64,000 nucleotides of DNA from JAGOBP01 sp964550855 (GTDB lineage: Bacteria; Chloroflexota; Anaerolineae; Fen-1058): positions 180,735 through 244,734 of the forward strand of contig CAZKBQ010000001.1 in the NCBI GenBank assembly GCA_964550855.1. The letters are read 5' to 3'. Both the position numbers and the translations under genes were made by a program. Of the stretch, positions 41,022 to 50,641 are shown in pieces. The notes under the pieces were generated by a model. That model had not been told where the DNA came from, did not search any database, and saw only the letters and a program-made list of their open reading frames with translations. Numbering within the stretch: position 1 is the first letter of the stretch; each line of letters begins with the position of its first letter.

Positions 41022-42308
41022 CTAAGGCGGGCCGAGATCGATCGCCAGCGCTGCCGACCACGAGAACTGTGGCGACCCGCAGCCTGAACCATCGCGGGGA
41101 TCGTAGTATTCGCGGAAGCCGGCACCCCTGATCAACTCCAGTGTATCGCCTCGCAGCTCCTCAGCCAGGTCACGGAAGCCGTAGCGGCGCAGGCCGCCGA
41201 TCAACAGCCAGTTCAGGATGATCCAGACCGGCCCGCGCCAGTAACGGCGCGCCTCCCAGGTCGGTTCGGCCTGGCTGGTCGTGGTGAGCCGGAAGCGCAT
41301 GAGATCATTCGGCGCATACTCAGCAGGATTCAGCCAATGTTCATCGATCAGGCGCTGCGCCTGACGTTCACTCGCCAGTCCGGCGTACAGCGGCATGAAG
41401 GTCAGCGCTGTGTTGACCGCGATCGGCGCCGCGGCGCGCAGATCGTAATCGAAATACAGCCCGCGCGCTTCGTCCCAGAAGCGCGCATCAAACTCCGACC
41501 GCAGGCGGGCCAGCCAGCCGTCCAGCTCGTCCGTCGGCTCGCCCAGTTCCACCGCCAGCGCTCGCAGGTCTTCGTCGGCGCGGTACTGAATGGAGTTGAA
41601 CAGCACGTCTTGGACGAGAAACGGCGAATGAGCGATCAGCGCCTCCGGCTGATAGCGGTGCCGCCGGAAAACGTTGATCAGGTGGACGAAGCGATCGTAG
41701 TCGGCGTCAAACGGCCGCTCGGCGGCGAGGACGTGCGCTCTATCGCCGCGCCGGTAGGCAGGCACTTCCGTGGGCGTGATGCGCGCCAGCGCGTGCAGCC
41801 AGCGCGGCGAATCGTCGGTGCCCGATTCCCACGGGTGAATGCTGCAGACCAGGCCGCGGCCGTCGGCATCGCGCGCCGTGTGCAGCCAGCGATGCCAGCG
41901 GAGCAGCGCAGGATACACCTCGCGCACGAAAGCCGGCACAGGTGTCCGAGCGTGAATGCGGCGGATGATCGTCGCCAGCAGGGGAGGCTGCGTGATGCCG
42001 GAAGTGGCGATCGGCGGCGCGTGCGGGCTGTGTTCGATCTGCCAGAAAGCCGGGTCGGGGAAATAATCCGATCGGCCGCCGTGATAGACGATGTGTGGCA
42101 GCAAGCCGTCACGCCATTGGCCCGCAAGCAGCGAGCGGATTTCAATCAGCGCGCGCGGCAGATCGAAGTAGGACAGGCCCAGCGCAATGACCGCCGAGTC
42201 CCAATTCCATTGATGCGGATACTGGCGCGGGCCCGGCCGCGTAAATGCGCCGGCATCATTGGCACGGAGAACCGCCTGGGCGTGCACCAACAGATCGGAG
42301 CGGGACAT
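41022..42308 (-). CDS. MGH1/GH63-like glycoside hydrolase
   Basis: 428 residues from ATG 42308; an upstream TTG would add 15 residues. The sequence reads as an (alpha/alpha)6-barrel enzyme: PHQWNWDSAVIALGLSYFDLPRALIEIRSLLAGQWRDGLLPHIV is the motif of the mannosylglycerate hydrolase-like (MGH1) domain, followed by SGITQPPLLA and, near the end, WEARRYWRGPVWIILNWLLIGGL, a typical GH63/GH37-like catalytic segment. These enzymes cleave alpha-linked glucosides or mannosides such as mannosyl- or glucosylglycerate and oligosaccharides. No signal peptide, so it acts inside the cell. As the last gene of the ABC operon it probably hydrolyses the imported sugar. The exact substrate is not known. Confidence 0.85.
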   Translation of the reverse strand: MSRSDLLVHAQAVLRANDAGAFTRPGPRQYPHQWNWDSAVIALGLSYFDLPRALIEIRSLLAGQWRDGLLPHIVYHGGRSDYFPDPAFWQIEHSPHAPPIATSGITQPPLLATIIRRIHARTPVPAFVREVYPALLRWHRWLHTARDADGRGLVCSIHPWESGTDDSPRWLHALARITPTEVPAYRRGDRAHVLAAERPFDADYDRFVHLINVFRRHRYQPEALIAHSPFLVQDVLFNSIQYRADEDLRALAVELGEPTDELDGWLARLRSEFDARFWDEARGLYFDYDLRAAAPIAVNTALTFMPLYAGLASERQAQRLIDEHWLNPAEYAPNDLMRFRLTTTSQAEPTWEARRYWRGPVWIILNWLLIGGLRRYGFRDLAEELRGDTLELIRGAGFREYYDPRDGSGCGSPQFSWSAALAIDLGPP

Positions 42309-42371
42309 GGACAGGTTCGGGCTCCGGGCGGCGGGTAATGTCACACTTCGCAATTGCCGCGCCCCGATGGA

Positions 42372-43454
<1,083 letters not shown>

Positions 43455-43457
43455 GCG

Positions 43458-44282
43458 TTATTTCACCACCCTTCCCCACAGATTGAACAGGTAGCGTCGG
43501 ATGAACAACATGAAGACCAGCGAGGGCAGCAGCAGGAAGAAGCCGCCCGCGAAGCGATACGGCAGCGGCGATTCGTTCAGCACGGTGAGGACCAGCGCCG
43601 GCAGGGTGCGGTTGCGCACGGTCAGGATCACGGCCGCGAACACTTCATTCCACGACAACACAAACGTAAACAGCGTGGCGGCAGCCAGACCCGGCAGCGC
43701 CAGAGGCAGCGCCACGCGCAGAAAGGCCTGCACCCGATTGCAGCCCAGCGTCATGGCCGCCTCCTCCAGTTCTTTTGGCACGCTGGCAAACACGCTGCCG
43801 GTGATCAGAATGGTGAACGGCAGCGCCAGCGCCGTATGCATGAGCGCCAGGCTGTACACAGAGTCATACACCCCCCAGCGGATGAAAGTGACCGCCAGCG
43901 GGATCGACAGAATCACGATCGGGAAGGCGCGCGTCGAGACGATAAGGACGCGAAAGGCATCGCGCCCGCGAAAGAGAAAGCGCGCGATGGCATACCCGGC
44001 CGGCGCGCCGATCAGCATCGAGACGATCAGGGTGATCAGCGCGACGATCACGCTCGACTTCGTCGCATCCAGCACGCCGCGCGACTGAAGAAAGAACGCC
44101 ATCGTGTCGGTGGAGAACGGCTGCGGGAAGGCAGGCTTGGGAAACTGGTAGATGGCCGGCTGTTCGCTAAAGGCGGCCACGGCGATCAGGTAGATCGGCA
44201 CCAGCACCCAGAGCGCCATCAGGATCGCCAGCAGATACACTCCGGCCCGACCCAGCTGCCGCGAACGTGCGCCCGATCTCAT
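43458..44282 (-). CDS. sugar ABC transporter permease (MalG type)
   Basis: 274 residues from ATG 44282, which overlaps the stop of the first permease by 4 bp (ATGA), so translation is coupled. Six membrane helices. The EAA loop that docks on the ATPase is ELEEAAMTLGCNRVQAFLRVALPLALPG (about 185-212). Binding-protein-dependent transport inner-membrane component, second of the pair. A much longer reading frame extends upstream, but it runs through the first permease gene in another frame and was not used. Confidence 0.95.
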   Translation of the reverse strand: MRSGARSRQLGRAGVYLLAILMALWVLVPIYLIAVAAFSEQPAIYQFPKPAFPQPFSTDTMAFFLQSRGVLDATKSSVIVALITLIVSMLIGAPAGYAIARFLFRGRDAFRVLIVSTRAFPIVILSIPLAVTFIRWGVYDSVYSLALMHTALALPFTILITGSVFASVPKELEEAAMTLGCNRVQAFLRVALPLALPGLAAATLFTFVLSWNEVFAAVILTVRNRTLPALVLTVLNESPLPYRFAGGFFLLLPSLVFMLFIRRYLFNLWGRVVK

Positions 44283-45139
44283 AGCATCATCTCTTCCGGC
44301 CGTGTGCGCAGCACTCTGAGATAGAACAGAGTGCTGGCGATCGACAGGGCCATGATCAGCACGGCGAAGGCGGCAGCGACGTTGGGATTGCGGTAGGTGT
44401 TGTACCAGCGATAGGCTTCGGCGGCCAGCAGGGTGATGCCGCGCCCCGCCACGGCCAGCGCCACGGCGAACACCTGAAAGGCGAGGATCGTGCGCAGGAT
44501 GAGCGCCACTTGCAGACTGGGCCGCAGCATCGGCAGGATCACGCGGCGTATCTTCTGCCACAGTGTCGCGCCGAACACATCGGCCGCCTCAAGGTATTCG
44601 TGCGGAATGCTCTGCAGACCGGCCACCAGAATCACCATGATGATGGCCGTGGCCCGCCACACCTCGGCCAATACGACGGCGGTCAGCAGCCACTCAAAGC
44701 GCTGGAAACTGAGAAAGATGAAGGGCCGATCGAGCATGCCCGTCGTCGTCAACAGGCTGTTGAGATAGCCGCGCTCCGTGAAGATGGCAAACCACACGAT
44801 GCCGGCGGCCAGCTCGGAAATGCCCAGCGGGATGGCGTAAATATAGAGAAACAGCCCCGACCCTTTGAGTTTGGCCTGCACCAGCAGCGCCATGACCAGC
44901 GCCACGGCGAACTGGACTGGAATGAGCACGACGATCAGAATCAGCGTCGTGCGCAGCGCCGGGCCAAAGGCTACGTCGCTGATCATCGTCTGGAAGTGAT
45001 TGAGCGTCACACCGCTACCATCGGTAAAGGCCAGCCCGAAAGCTTCCGCCATGGGAAAGGCGAAGAAGACCAGCAGGAAGATAATTGACGGCAGCAGCAG
45101 AAGATAAGGAGTGAGCTGCAGAAGACGGTGCTGAGTCAT
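44279..45139 (-). CDS. sugar ABC transporter permease (MalF type)
   Basis: 286 residues, six membrane helices (LTPYLLLLPSIIFLLVFFAFPMAEAFGLAF at the start). EAA loop EYLEAADVFGATLWQKIRRVILPMLRPS (about 195-222), the ATPase-docking motif. It lacks the long periplasmic loop of E. coli MalF, as most Gram-positive and Chloroflexota permeases do. Lies 67 bp after the solute-binding protein gene, with a strong hairpin in between. Confidence 0.95.
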   Translation of the reverse strand: MTQHRLLQLTPYLLLLPSIIFLLVFFAFPMAEAFGLAFTDGSGVTLNHFQTMISDVAFGPALRTTLILIVVLIPVQFAVALVMALLVQAKLKGSGLFLYIYAIPLGISELAAGIVWFAIFTERGYLNSLLTTTGMLDRPFIFLSFQRFEWLLTAVVLAEVWRATAIIMVILVAGLQSIPHEYLEAADVFGATLWQKIRRVILPMLRPSLQVALILRTILAFQVFAVALAVAGRGITLLAAEAYRWYNTYRNPNVAAAFAVLIMALSIASTLFYLRVLRTRPEEMML

Positions 45140-45156
45140 GACGGCCTCCGGCTCTT

Positions 45157-45198
45157 CCCTCCGGCCCCTCCCCCATGAAGAGAGGAAGGGCCAGAGGG
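45157..45198 (-). other. 15-bp stem-loop between the solute-binding protein and permease genes
   Basis: Plus-strand 45157-45171 and 45184-45198 pair over 15 positions; on the minus-strand transcript two pairs are G-U. Loop of 12. It lies 9 bp after the binding-protein stop. Such stems commonly protect the 3' end of binding-protein mRNA, giving more binding protein than permease. Confidence 0.75.
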
Positions 45199-45206
45199 GA
45201 CAAAGG

Positions 45207-46601
45207 TTACTTTACCTGGCAAGCCTGCCCAGCGCTGTCTGGATCCGGCGGCCAGCAGGGTGCGCCGGTCTCGGTCATGATCGCTTGCAACACGGCTTTC
45301 TCGTCATCGAGAACGGTCCGGATGTCCTCACCGTTCAACACGATGCGCGTAAACGTGTCGCGGTAGACCTTGTTGAAGTCACCCCCCTTGCCACCCAGAC
45401 CTTGCGGCAGCAGCGAGGGCAGCGCATCCGGCGCGGCTGACTGCGCGCCCACAGCCTGGCCTTCCGCCTTTACACCGGGCGACACAAAACCGGGAAAGTC
45501 CACATCCACCACCGGGAAGAAGCCCACTTCGCGCAAGGTGGTCACCTGGACTTTCGGCTCAGTCATATACTTGATCAGCGCCGCAGCGCCGGCCTGATTA
45601 GGCGAGGTCGTGGGAATCGCCAGGCCGGCGATCACCGGCATAAAGGCGCGCCCCTTCGGCCCGGCCGGGGATGGCACGGCCACGAAGTCAGCCGGGCGCT
45701 GCTCAAGCGCGTCCTTCAGGCGGGCAGTATGATCCCAGGCGATCCAGACTTCTTCCGCCAGCAGCGGCTCTTGCATGAAGTTGTAGGTGGTCGCCTGCGG
45801 GTTGACGTAGGGCCACACATCCGCCAGCCAGCGCCAGCCGGCCGCGGCCTCATCGCTGGCGAAGGTCGTCACCACGCCGCCGCTGAAGGCCGGGACCAGA
45901 TAGCCCTGGAAGAAGCGATGGAGCAGACCACTGTCGCCAGCGGGGAACCCAAGTTTGGCTTCACCCGTCGCATCGAAGATAGCTTTGGCCCAGGCGGCCA
46001 GGCCGTCGTAGGTCAACGCATTCACATCCACATTGGCAGGCTTGTACTCCATCGCTTTGTTGTTGATGACGACGATGTAGGTGGCCTGCATCCAGGGCAC
46101 GTAATAAGTCTTGTCGGTGTTCAACTGAGCGACCTTCCAGAAGCTGTCGGGAATGCCGCGATCGGCCAATTCGCCCTTGAGGGCCGTGAGGTCCTGCAGC
46201 TGGCCAAGGGGCGCCATCGTGGAGAAGTTGCCATGCAGGGCACCCAGCACGCTCACGGTGCCCTGCCCCGCCTGCACTTCGGCGGAAATGCGATCGTGGA
46301 ACGGGCCTTCATCGTCGGGCACAAAATCCACCGCACCGGGGAAGCCTTCCAGGATCACGCCGCGCACGCGCTCGGCTTCGCCGACCGGCCGCAGCTGCGT
46401 GGACAGCCAGACGAGTGAACCATAGCTAACCGGGGTGGGCGTCACTTCCACAATGCGCTCAACTTCCTTCGGGACCTCGACAGTGACCGGCACCGGCACT
46501 TCCTTGGTGACTTCGATGGTCTGCGGCTGGCAGGCGCCCAACAACGCACCCGCAATCAGAACGAAAGCCAACACGCTCATCCACAGTGTTCGGCGTTTCA
46601 T
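45207..46601 (-). CDS. sugar-binding lipoprotein of the ABC transporter
   Basis: 464 residues; GAGGAGGAAC before the ATG. Lipoprotein signal peptide with lipobox LLGAC, Cys at 24. A linker rich in Val/Pro/Glu/Thr (IEVTKEVPVPVTVEVPKEVERIVEVTPTPV) raises the domain from the membrane; this coiled, charged linker type is frequent in Chloroflexota binding proteins. The remainder is an extracellular solute-binding protein family 1 fold (WLSTQLRPVGEAERVRG ... TYYVPWMQATYIVVINNKAM ... PNQAGAAALIKYMTEPKVQ). Expected to capture an oligosaccharide or glycoside and hand it to the two permeases encoded downstream. Confidence 0.93.
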   Translation of the reverse strand: MKRRTLWMSVLAFVLIAGALLGACQPQTIEVTKEVPVPVTVEVPKEVERIVEVTPTPVSYGSLVWLSTQLRPVGEAERVRGVILEGFPGAVDFVPDDEGPFHDRISAEVQAGQGTVSVLGALHGNFSTMAPLGQLQDLTALKGELADRGIPDSFWKVAQLNTDKTYYVPWMQATYIVVINNKAMEYKPANVDVNALTYDGLAAWAKAIFDATGEAKLGFPAGDSGLLHRFFQGYLVPAFSGGVVTTFASDEAAAGWRWLADVWPYVNPQATTYNFMQEPLLAEEVWIAWDHTARLKDALEQRPADFVAVPSPAGPKGRAFMPVIAGLAIPTTSPNQAGAAALIKYMTEPKVQVTTLREVGFFPVVDVDFPGFVSPGVKAEGQAVGAQSAAPDALPSLLPQGLGGKGGDFNKVYRDTFTRIVLNGEDIRTVLDDEKAVLQAIMTETGAPCWPPDPDSAGQACQVK

Positions 46602-46729
46602 TGTTCCTCCTCCTCAGTTAACTTGTTTTTGACATCGCCGGAAAACGCTGACGGCCTTCAACCCCACAATGGGACTGTGTGCGTGCTACCTCCTTTCAGG
46701 TCATGTGTGCGGTGCGCGCAGCCCGACGG
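46602..46729 (-). promoter_or_regulatory. gap upstream of the sugar ABC operon
   Basis: Contains a degenerate half of the LacI-type operator (GGAAAACGCTGAC, near 46640-46652) and, on the minus strand, an unused-looking AAAGGAGGT. No convincing sigma-70 promoter was found, so the ABC genes may depend partly on read-through from the regulator gene. Confidence 0.35.
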
Positions 46730-47761
46730 CTACGGCGGCGCGAACGAGGCCCGGCCGGTCGATTCGCGCACCAGCAGCTCCGGCTGAAGCAGCACGCGCT
46801 GTTCTGATAGTGTTCGGCCGTCGAGCTGCGCCAGCAGCATCCGCACCAGTCGCCGGGCCAGATCGTAAACCGGCTGGTTAAGCGTGGTCAGCGGCGGATC
46901 AGTGTGCTCGGCGTCTTCGATGCCATCGTAACCGGCAATCGCCACGTCACGCCCGACCACCAGGCCACGTTCACGCGCGGCGCGCATGGCGCCGATGGCG
47001 GTCAGGTCATTGACGCCGATGATGGCGGTCGGCGGATCCGGCAGGCTCAGCAGCTGTTGGGCGGCGCGATAACCGCCCGCGCGAGTCAGATCGCCCTGGG
47101 CAGTCAGCGCTTCATCGAACAGGAGGCCGGCAGCGGTCAGCCCATCTTGATAGCCAGCCAAACGCTCGGCCTGCAGGTTCAGATCGGGCGACGCGCCGAT
47201 GTAGCCGATGCGCCGATACCCGCGTTCGACCAGATGCCGGACCAGTACGGCGAATCCAGCCCGACTGTCCATTTCGATGAAGGGGTAGTCCACCGGCGTC
47301 TGGCTGCGTCCGAGCGCCACAAAAGGGAAGCCGGCATGGTGCAAGTATTCAACACGCCAATCCTGGAGACGCATCCGGCTGAGCACCAGACCATCAACGC
47401 GACGGCTTTGCACCCAACGTTGGTAGAGCGCCTGCTCTTCCGCGCTGCCCGGCGGCGCGGTGGACACCAGCAGGTCAAAGTGATGCAGGGCCATTTCATC
47501 GCCCAGTCCGGCGATAAACTCAGAGAAAAACGGATCGGAAAAACGCGGGGCGGTCGCCGGAATGATGTAGCCGATGGCCTCTGCCCGCTTGCGCCGCAGC
47601 TCACGGGCCGCCCGGCTGGGCACATAGCCCATCTCACGGGCAACGCGGACGACCCGCTCGCGCGTCTCGTCCGCCACATCGTCGTAGCCGTCGAGCGCGC
47701 GAGAAACGGTTGTAATCGACAGGTTGAGCCGCCTGGCGACATCGCGGATTGTGACAGACAT
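46730..47761 (-). CDS. LacI family transcriptional regulator
   Basis: 343 residues from ATG 47761; an upstream start would place translation inside the operator and was rejected. The N-terminal helix-turn-helix is VTIRDVARRLNLSITTVSRALDGYDDVADETRERVVRVAREMGYVPSRAARELR (2-55), with the hinge helix at its end. The rest is a periplasmic-binding-protein-like sugar-sensing domain. In LacI proteins the sequence TTVSRAL reads the operator, and a perfect palindrome CCAAAACGTTTTGG lies at its own promoter. It most likely represses itself and the sugar ABC operon that follows on the same strand, and is released by a sugar ligand. Confidence 0.95.
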   Translation of the reverse strand: MSVTIRDVARRLNLSITTVSRALDGYDDVADETRERVVRVAREMGYVPSRAARELRRKRAEAIGYIIPATAPRFSDPFFSEFIAGLGDEMALHHFDLLVSTAPPGSAEEQALYQRWVQSRRVDGLVLSRMRLQDWRVEYLHHAGFPFVALGRSQTPVDYPFIEMDSRAGFAVLVRHLVERGYRRIGYIGASPDLNLQAERLAGYQDGLTAAGLLFDEALTAQGDLTRAGGYRAAQQLLSLPDPPTAIIGVNDLTAIGAMRAARERGLVVGRDVAIAGYDGIEDAEHTDPPLTTLNQPVYDLARRLVRMLLAQLDGRTLSEQRVLLQPELLVRESTGRASFAPP

Positions 47762-47769
47762 TGCCTTTT

Positions 47770-47783
47770 CCAAAACGTTTTGG
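47770..47783. promoter_or_regulatory. LacI-type operator CCAAAACGTTTTGG
   Basis: Perfect 14-bp palindrome with central CG, 9 bp upstream of the LacI-type regulator ATG and at about +4 to +17 of its predicted transcript. This is the expected place for autorepression. Confidence 0.85.
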
Positions 47784-47793
47784 GGACGCACTC

Positions 47794-47822
47794 AGTATAC
47801 ATCGGTCATGCGTGCGAGTCAA
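47794..47822 (-). promoter_or_regulatory. promoter of the LacI-type regulator, TTGACT-N17-TATACT
   Basis: On the minus strand: -35 TTGACT (47817-47822), 17-bp spacer, -10 TATACT (47794-47799). The operator at 47770-47783 covers the early transcribed region. Confidence 0.8.
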
Positions 47823-47996
47823 TAGCATGGCGTGCGTTACGCTGGCGGCACGGCGAGGAACGGTTGAGTCATTCGAGTATCAACTTCGGGGATAGAATGT
47901 GCTCGATTGGAGATGGGCACATCGATACCGTGAACAATGCCTTAAGATCGGGCGATGGGTCGTGTTCGATCAACTAGCGGCCCTGCAGCGCGCCGC

Positions 47997-48755
47997 TCAC
48001 CGATGAGCGTTGATGAACTTGACGGGGTCGAGGTAACCCCACGCCTCAGGCACAGCCCGCGCGGGAATGTCGTCCCAGGTGTAACCCAGCGCCGGCACGC
48101 GACCGTTGCACGTGCCGCGTCCGCCCGCCGTCGTCGGCAGGAACAGGTTGGAGCCGTCGCCCCACGTGCGGATCTCCCAGTGCAGGTGCGAATTGGAGCC
48201 CTGATCAGCGATGACGCCGATCACTTCGCCGCGCTGCACGATCTCGCCGCGCCCCACCGTCAATTCGTCCACATGCCAGTACGCCGACCACAGGCGCGAA
48301 CCGTCCGCCAGCCGATGCTGAACCACCACGATGCGGCCCTGCGCGCCGATGTCCTGCGTGTAATCGACGACGCCATTTGCCACGGCGCGCACCGGCCGAC
48401 CGCGCGCCGCACCCGCCTCCACCTGCCCATGCGCGTCGAACGCAAACCAGTCTTCACCCGCGTGAAACAGCAGATTGAACGGAACCTGTCTGCCATCCCG
48501 ATCGACAAAGCATTTGCCCGCGCGGCCCAGCCCATTGTTCTGCACACCGTACCGCGTGTCCACGTCCAGCGGGCCGGTGACGCCCTGCACGTATGGCCCG
48601 AACCTGGCGGGGTCCAGCGGAAAATCAAAATGATCGACCGCCGGCGGCGTCACCACCGGCACGGGCGTGGCCGCCGGCAGCAGACTCGCCGGATCCGGCC
48701 GATTGCACGCCGCCAGCCACCAGAGGATGCCCACCAGCGCCAGAGCCCGCTTCAT
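47997..48755 (-). CDS. M23 family metallopeptidase lipoprotein
   Basis: 252 residues from ATG 48755, which overlaps the DUF92 stop by 4 bp (ATGA). Lipobox WLAAC, Cys at 17, followed by a Pro-rich linker. The M23 zinc site is present: FHAGEDWF (His and Asp ligands) and HLHWEIR (HxH), with GQGRIVVVQH-like and WSAYWHVD segments between. Such LytM/M23 enzymes cut peptidoglycan cross-bridges or act as scaffolds. With His, Asp and HxH all kept, activity is likely. Anchored to the outer face of the cytoplasmic membrane. Confidence 0.92.
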   Translation of the reverse strand: MKRALALVGILWWLAACNRPDPASLLPAATPVPVVTPPAVDHFDFPLDPARFGPYVQGVTGPLDVDTRYGVQNNGLGRAGKCFVDRDGRQVPFNLLFHAGEDWFAFDAHGQVEAGAARGRPVRAVANGVVDYTQDIGAQGRIVVVQHRLADGSRLWSAYWHVDELTVGRGEIVQRGEVIGVIADQGSNSHLHWEIRTWGDGSNLFLPTTAGGRGTCNGRVPALGYTWDDIPARAVPEAWGYLDPVKFINAHR

Positions 48756-49531
48756 GTCAACCATGCTCCGATGACGCCGCCGATCAACGTGGCGGCGAAG
48801 TTCACTACGTCGTTGTCGATCCACCGTCGGCCGCGCACCAGCCGATTGGGCGTGCCATCAGATTCGGCGGCGCGCTCGGTTTCGCGGCCGCGCCGCTCGG
48901 AATAATAGATACCCTGCAGCGTTGCGCCGAGCAGACTATCGACCAGTGATCCGATCAGGCCGGCGATCAACGCGACCGTGATCCACCTGGCGTCCGATCG
49001 AAACAGCGCGGCGAACAGACCAATGACGCCCGCCCCGCCCAGTGCGGCCAGCAGCCCGATCGGTGTGATGCCGCCCGACGTCCCGGCCGGCACGCGGCGG
49101 CCGGTGGTGATGAGGCGCGGCGGCTTCCGGGCCAGCACGCCCAGCTCCGTGGCCCACGTATCGGCGTTGGCAGCGGCCAGCGAGCCGACGAGCGCGGCAT
49201 AACCGATCGGGTTGGCGGTGAAGCCGTAAAGAACCGCGCCCAGCGAAGCGATCAGACCATTCGCTAGCGCCTGTCCCAAATCGCGCTGCCCGGTCTTTGC
49301 AAAGACATCAGCCACCGCCTGCTTGCGCGCCGCCTGATAGCGCGTGAGCAGCGACGCCGAAACGAAAAACGCGATGAGCAGCAGGCCGGCGTCCAGTCCG
49401 CCGAAGCCGAAGACCAGTGTGCCGGTGAGCACCGCGCCCGCCCAGCCGGAACGCGTGAGCACGCCGCGCCGGTAACCGACGAAGCCGATGAGACCGCTGA
49501 GCAGCAGGCCGAGCAGCACACGTGCCAACAT
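48752..49531 (-). CDS. DUF92 family integral membrane protein
   Basis: 259 residues. Matches DUF92/TIGR00297: LTRSGWAGAVLTGTLVFGFGGLDAG at the N terminus, ANADTWATELGVL in the middle, and VPAGTSGGITPIGLLAALGGAG, with seven or so membrane helices. The plant member VTE6 phosphorylates phytyl phosphate, and bacterial members are thought to be isoprenoid-phosphate kinases; the role here is inferred. It is translationally coupled to the M23 lipoprotein gene (4-bp overlap). The extended -10 box ends only 6 bp before the ATG, so its mRNA is probably leaderless. Confidence 0.92.
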   Translation of the reverse strand: MLARVLLGLLLSGLIGFVGYRRGVLTRSGWAGAVLTGTLVFGFGGLDAGLLLIAFFVSASLLTRYQAARKQAVADVFAKTGQRDLGQALANGLIASLGAVLYGFTANPIGYAALVGSLAAANADTWATELGVLARKPPRLITTGRRVPAGTSGGITPIGLLAALGGAGVIGLFAALFRSDARWITVALIAGLIGSLVDSLLGATLQGIYYSERRGRETERAAESDGTPNRLVRGRRWIDNDVVNFAATLIGGVIGAWLT

Positions 49532-49537
49532 GGCGCG

Positions 49538-49546
49538 ATTATAGCA
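49538..49546 (-). promoter_or_regulatory. extended -10 (TGCTATAAT) placed for a leaderless DUF92 mRNA
   Basis: On the minus strand TGC plus TATAAT (49538-49543). Six bp separate it from the ATG at 49531, so transcription is expected to begin at or next to the A of ATG. No ribosome-binding site is present. Confidence 0.7.
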
Positions 49547-49567
49547 GGTGACCAATCGCCGGTTTGG

Positions 49568-49576
49568 TGCGATAAT
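49568..49576 (+). promoter_or_regulatory. extended -10 (TGCGATAAT) placed for a leaderless CHAD mRNA
   Basis: TGC plus GATAAT (49571-49576), six bp before the ATG at 49583. Mirror arrangement to the DUF92 promoter 25 bp away. Confidence 0.65.
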
Positions 49577-49582
49577 GGCCGC

Positions 49583-50581
49583 ATGACGGAAGAACCGGAT
49601 CGCGGTTATTGCCTGTTCGGGCTGGAGGCGCTGCGGCAGCGCGCGCCGGTGGTGGCGCAGCACAGCGCGGGCGTGCGCGCCGCCGAGGACATCGAGGCGG
49701 TGCACCAGATGCGCGTGGCCACGCGGCGGCTGCGCGCGGCTCTGGCGCTGTTTGCGGACTGCCTGCCGGAGCGCGAGGCGCGCCGCTGGCAAAAGGAAAT
49801 CCGCCGCATCACCCGGGCGCTGGGCGCGGCCCGCGACACCGACGTGCAGTTTGAGTGGCTGGCGGGATTTCTAAGTAGTCTTACTGATGAAGCGCTGCTG
49901 CCGGGCGTCAACCGGCTGTTGCTGCGCCTGCATCAGCAGCGCCAGCGCCAGCAGGCCGAGGTCGTCAAGGCGCTCGATCGGCTGGAGGCCGGCCGCCTCA
50001 TCGACGAGATGAACGAGGCGCTGCGCCTGCGGGTGGTGCAGGCCCGGCTTGATCAGATCGACGCGCGCTCGCCGGGCGTGTACGCGGGCGCGGCCGAGGC
50101 CGTCACGCGACGGCTGGAGGAGTTTCTGGCCTACGATGTGTTTGTGTACAAGCCGGAGCACAAGGCCGAGCTGCACGCCATGCGCATCGCCGCCAAGCAT
50201 CTGCGCTATACGCTGGAGATTTTCGCGGAGTTGTACGCCGACGGGTTGAAGAAGCCGATCAAGACGGTGAAGGAGTTCCAGGAGCTGCTGGGCACGCTGC
50301 ACGACTGCGACGTGTGGATCGACTTCGTGCCGCAGTTTACGACCGAAGAGTACGCGCGCACGCTGGACTACTTTGGCACGGCCGCCTCGATGCCGCGGCT
50401 GTATCCGGGGCTGGCCGCGCTGCGCGCCGATCGGGAGCGGCAACGCGACCAGACATATCGGGACTTCGTGAAATTCTGGGAGCGCACACAGGCTGACGAG
50501 GTCTGGACGCAGCTGCGACAGGCGATCACCCGGCCAGAGAATCGCGCCGACATCAACGCGCCAGCTGAGCGGGCCGAGTGA
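49583..50581 (+). CDS. CHAD domain protein
   Basis: 332 residues, all alpha-helical. The CHAD signature is VHQMRVATRRLRAALALF (about 40-57) and, in the second half, ELHAMRIAAKHLRYTLEIF, the two conserved His/Arg-rich helices that form a basic groove. CHAD proteins bind polyphosphate and are often encoded with CYTH proteins. Here the CYTH gene is the immediate, convergent neighbour rather than a fused domain. Cytosolic, as no signal or membrane segment is seen. Likely directs the CYTH enzyme, or other partners, to polyphosphate granules. Confidence 0.93.
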   Translation: MTEEPDRGYCLFGLEALRQRAPVVAQHSAGVRAAEDIEAVHQMRVATRRLRAALALFADCLPEREARRWQKEIRRITRALGAARDTDVQFEWLAGFLSSLTDEALLPGVNRLLLRLHQQRQRQQAEVVKALDRLEAGRLIDEMNEALRLRVVQARLDQIDARSPGVYAGAAEAVTRRLEEFLAYDVFVYKPEHKAELHAMRIAAKHLRYTLEIFAELYADGLKKPIKTVKEFQELLGTLHDCDVWIDFVPQFTTEEYARTLDYFGTAASMPRLYPGLAALRADRERQRDQTYRDFVKFWERTQADEVWTQLRQAITRPENRADINAPAERAE

Positions 50582-50602
50582 GCTACACCGCACACACAGG
50601 AA

Positions 50603-50619
50603 CGCCGAAAAGATCGGCG
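50603..50619. terminator. short hairpin between convergent CHAD and CYTH genes
   Basis: CGCCGA (50603-50608)/TCGGCG (50614-50619) with loop AAAGA; possible bidirectional terminator, but without a clear U-tract. Confidence 0.4.
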
Positions 50620-50641
50620 CGAGCCGCCGCGCGCCGGGCAG

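Noticed and set aside
43458..44561. A 367-codon start for the second permease
   Set aside because: The extra 93 residues read in a frame through the upstream permease gene and are Arg/His-rich; the ATGA overlap at 44279-44282 gives the true start.
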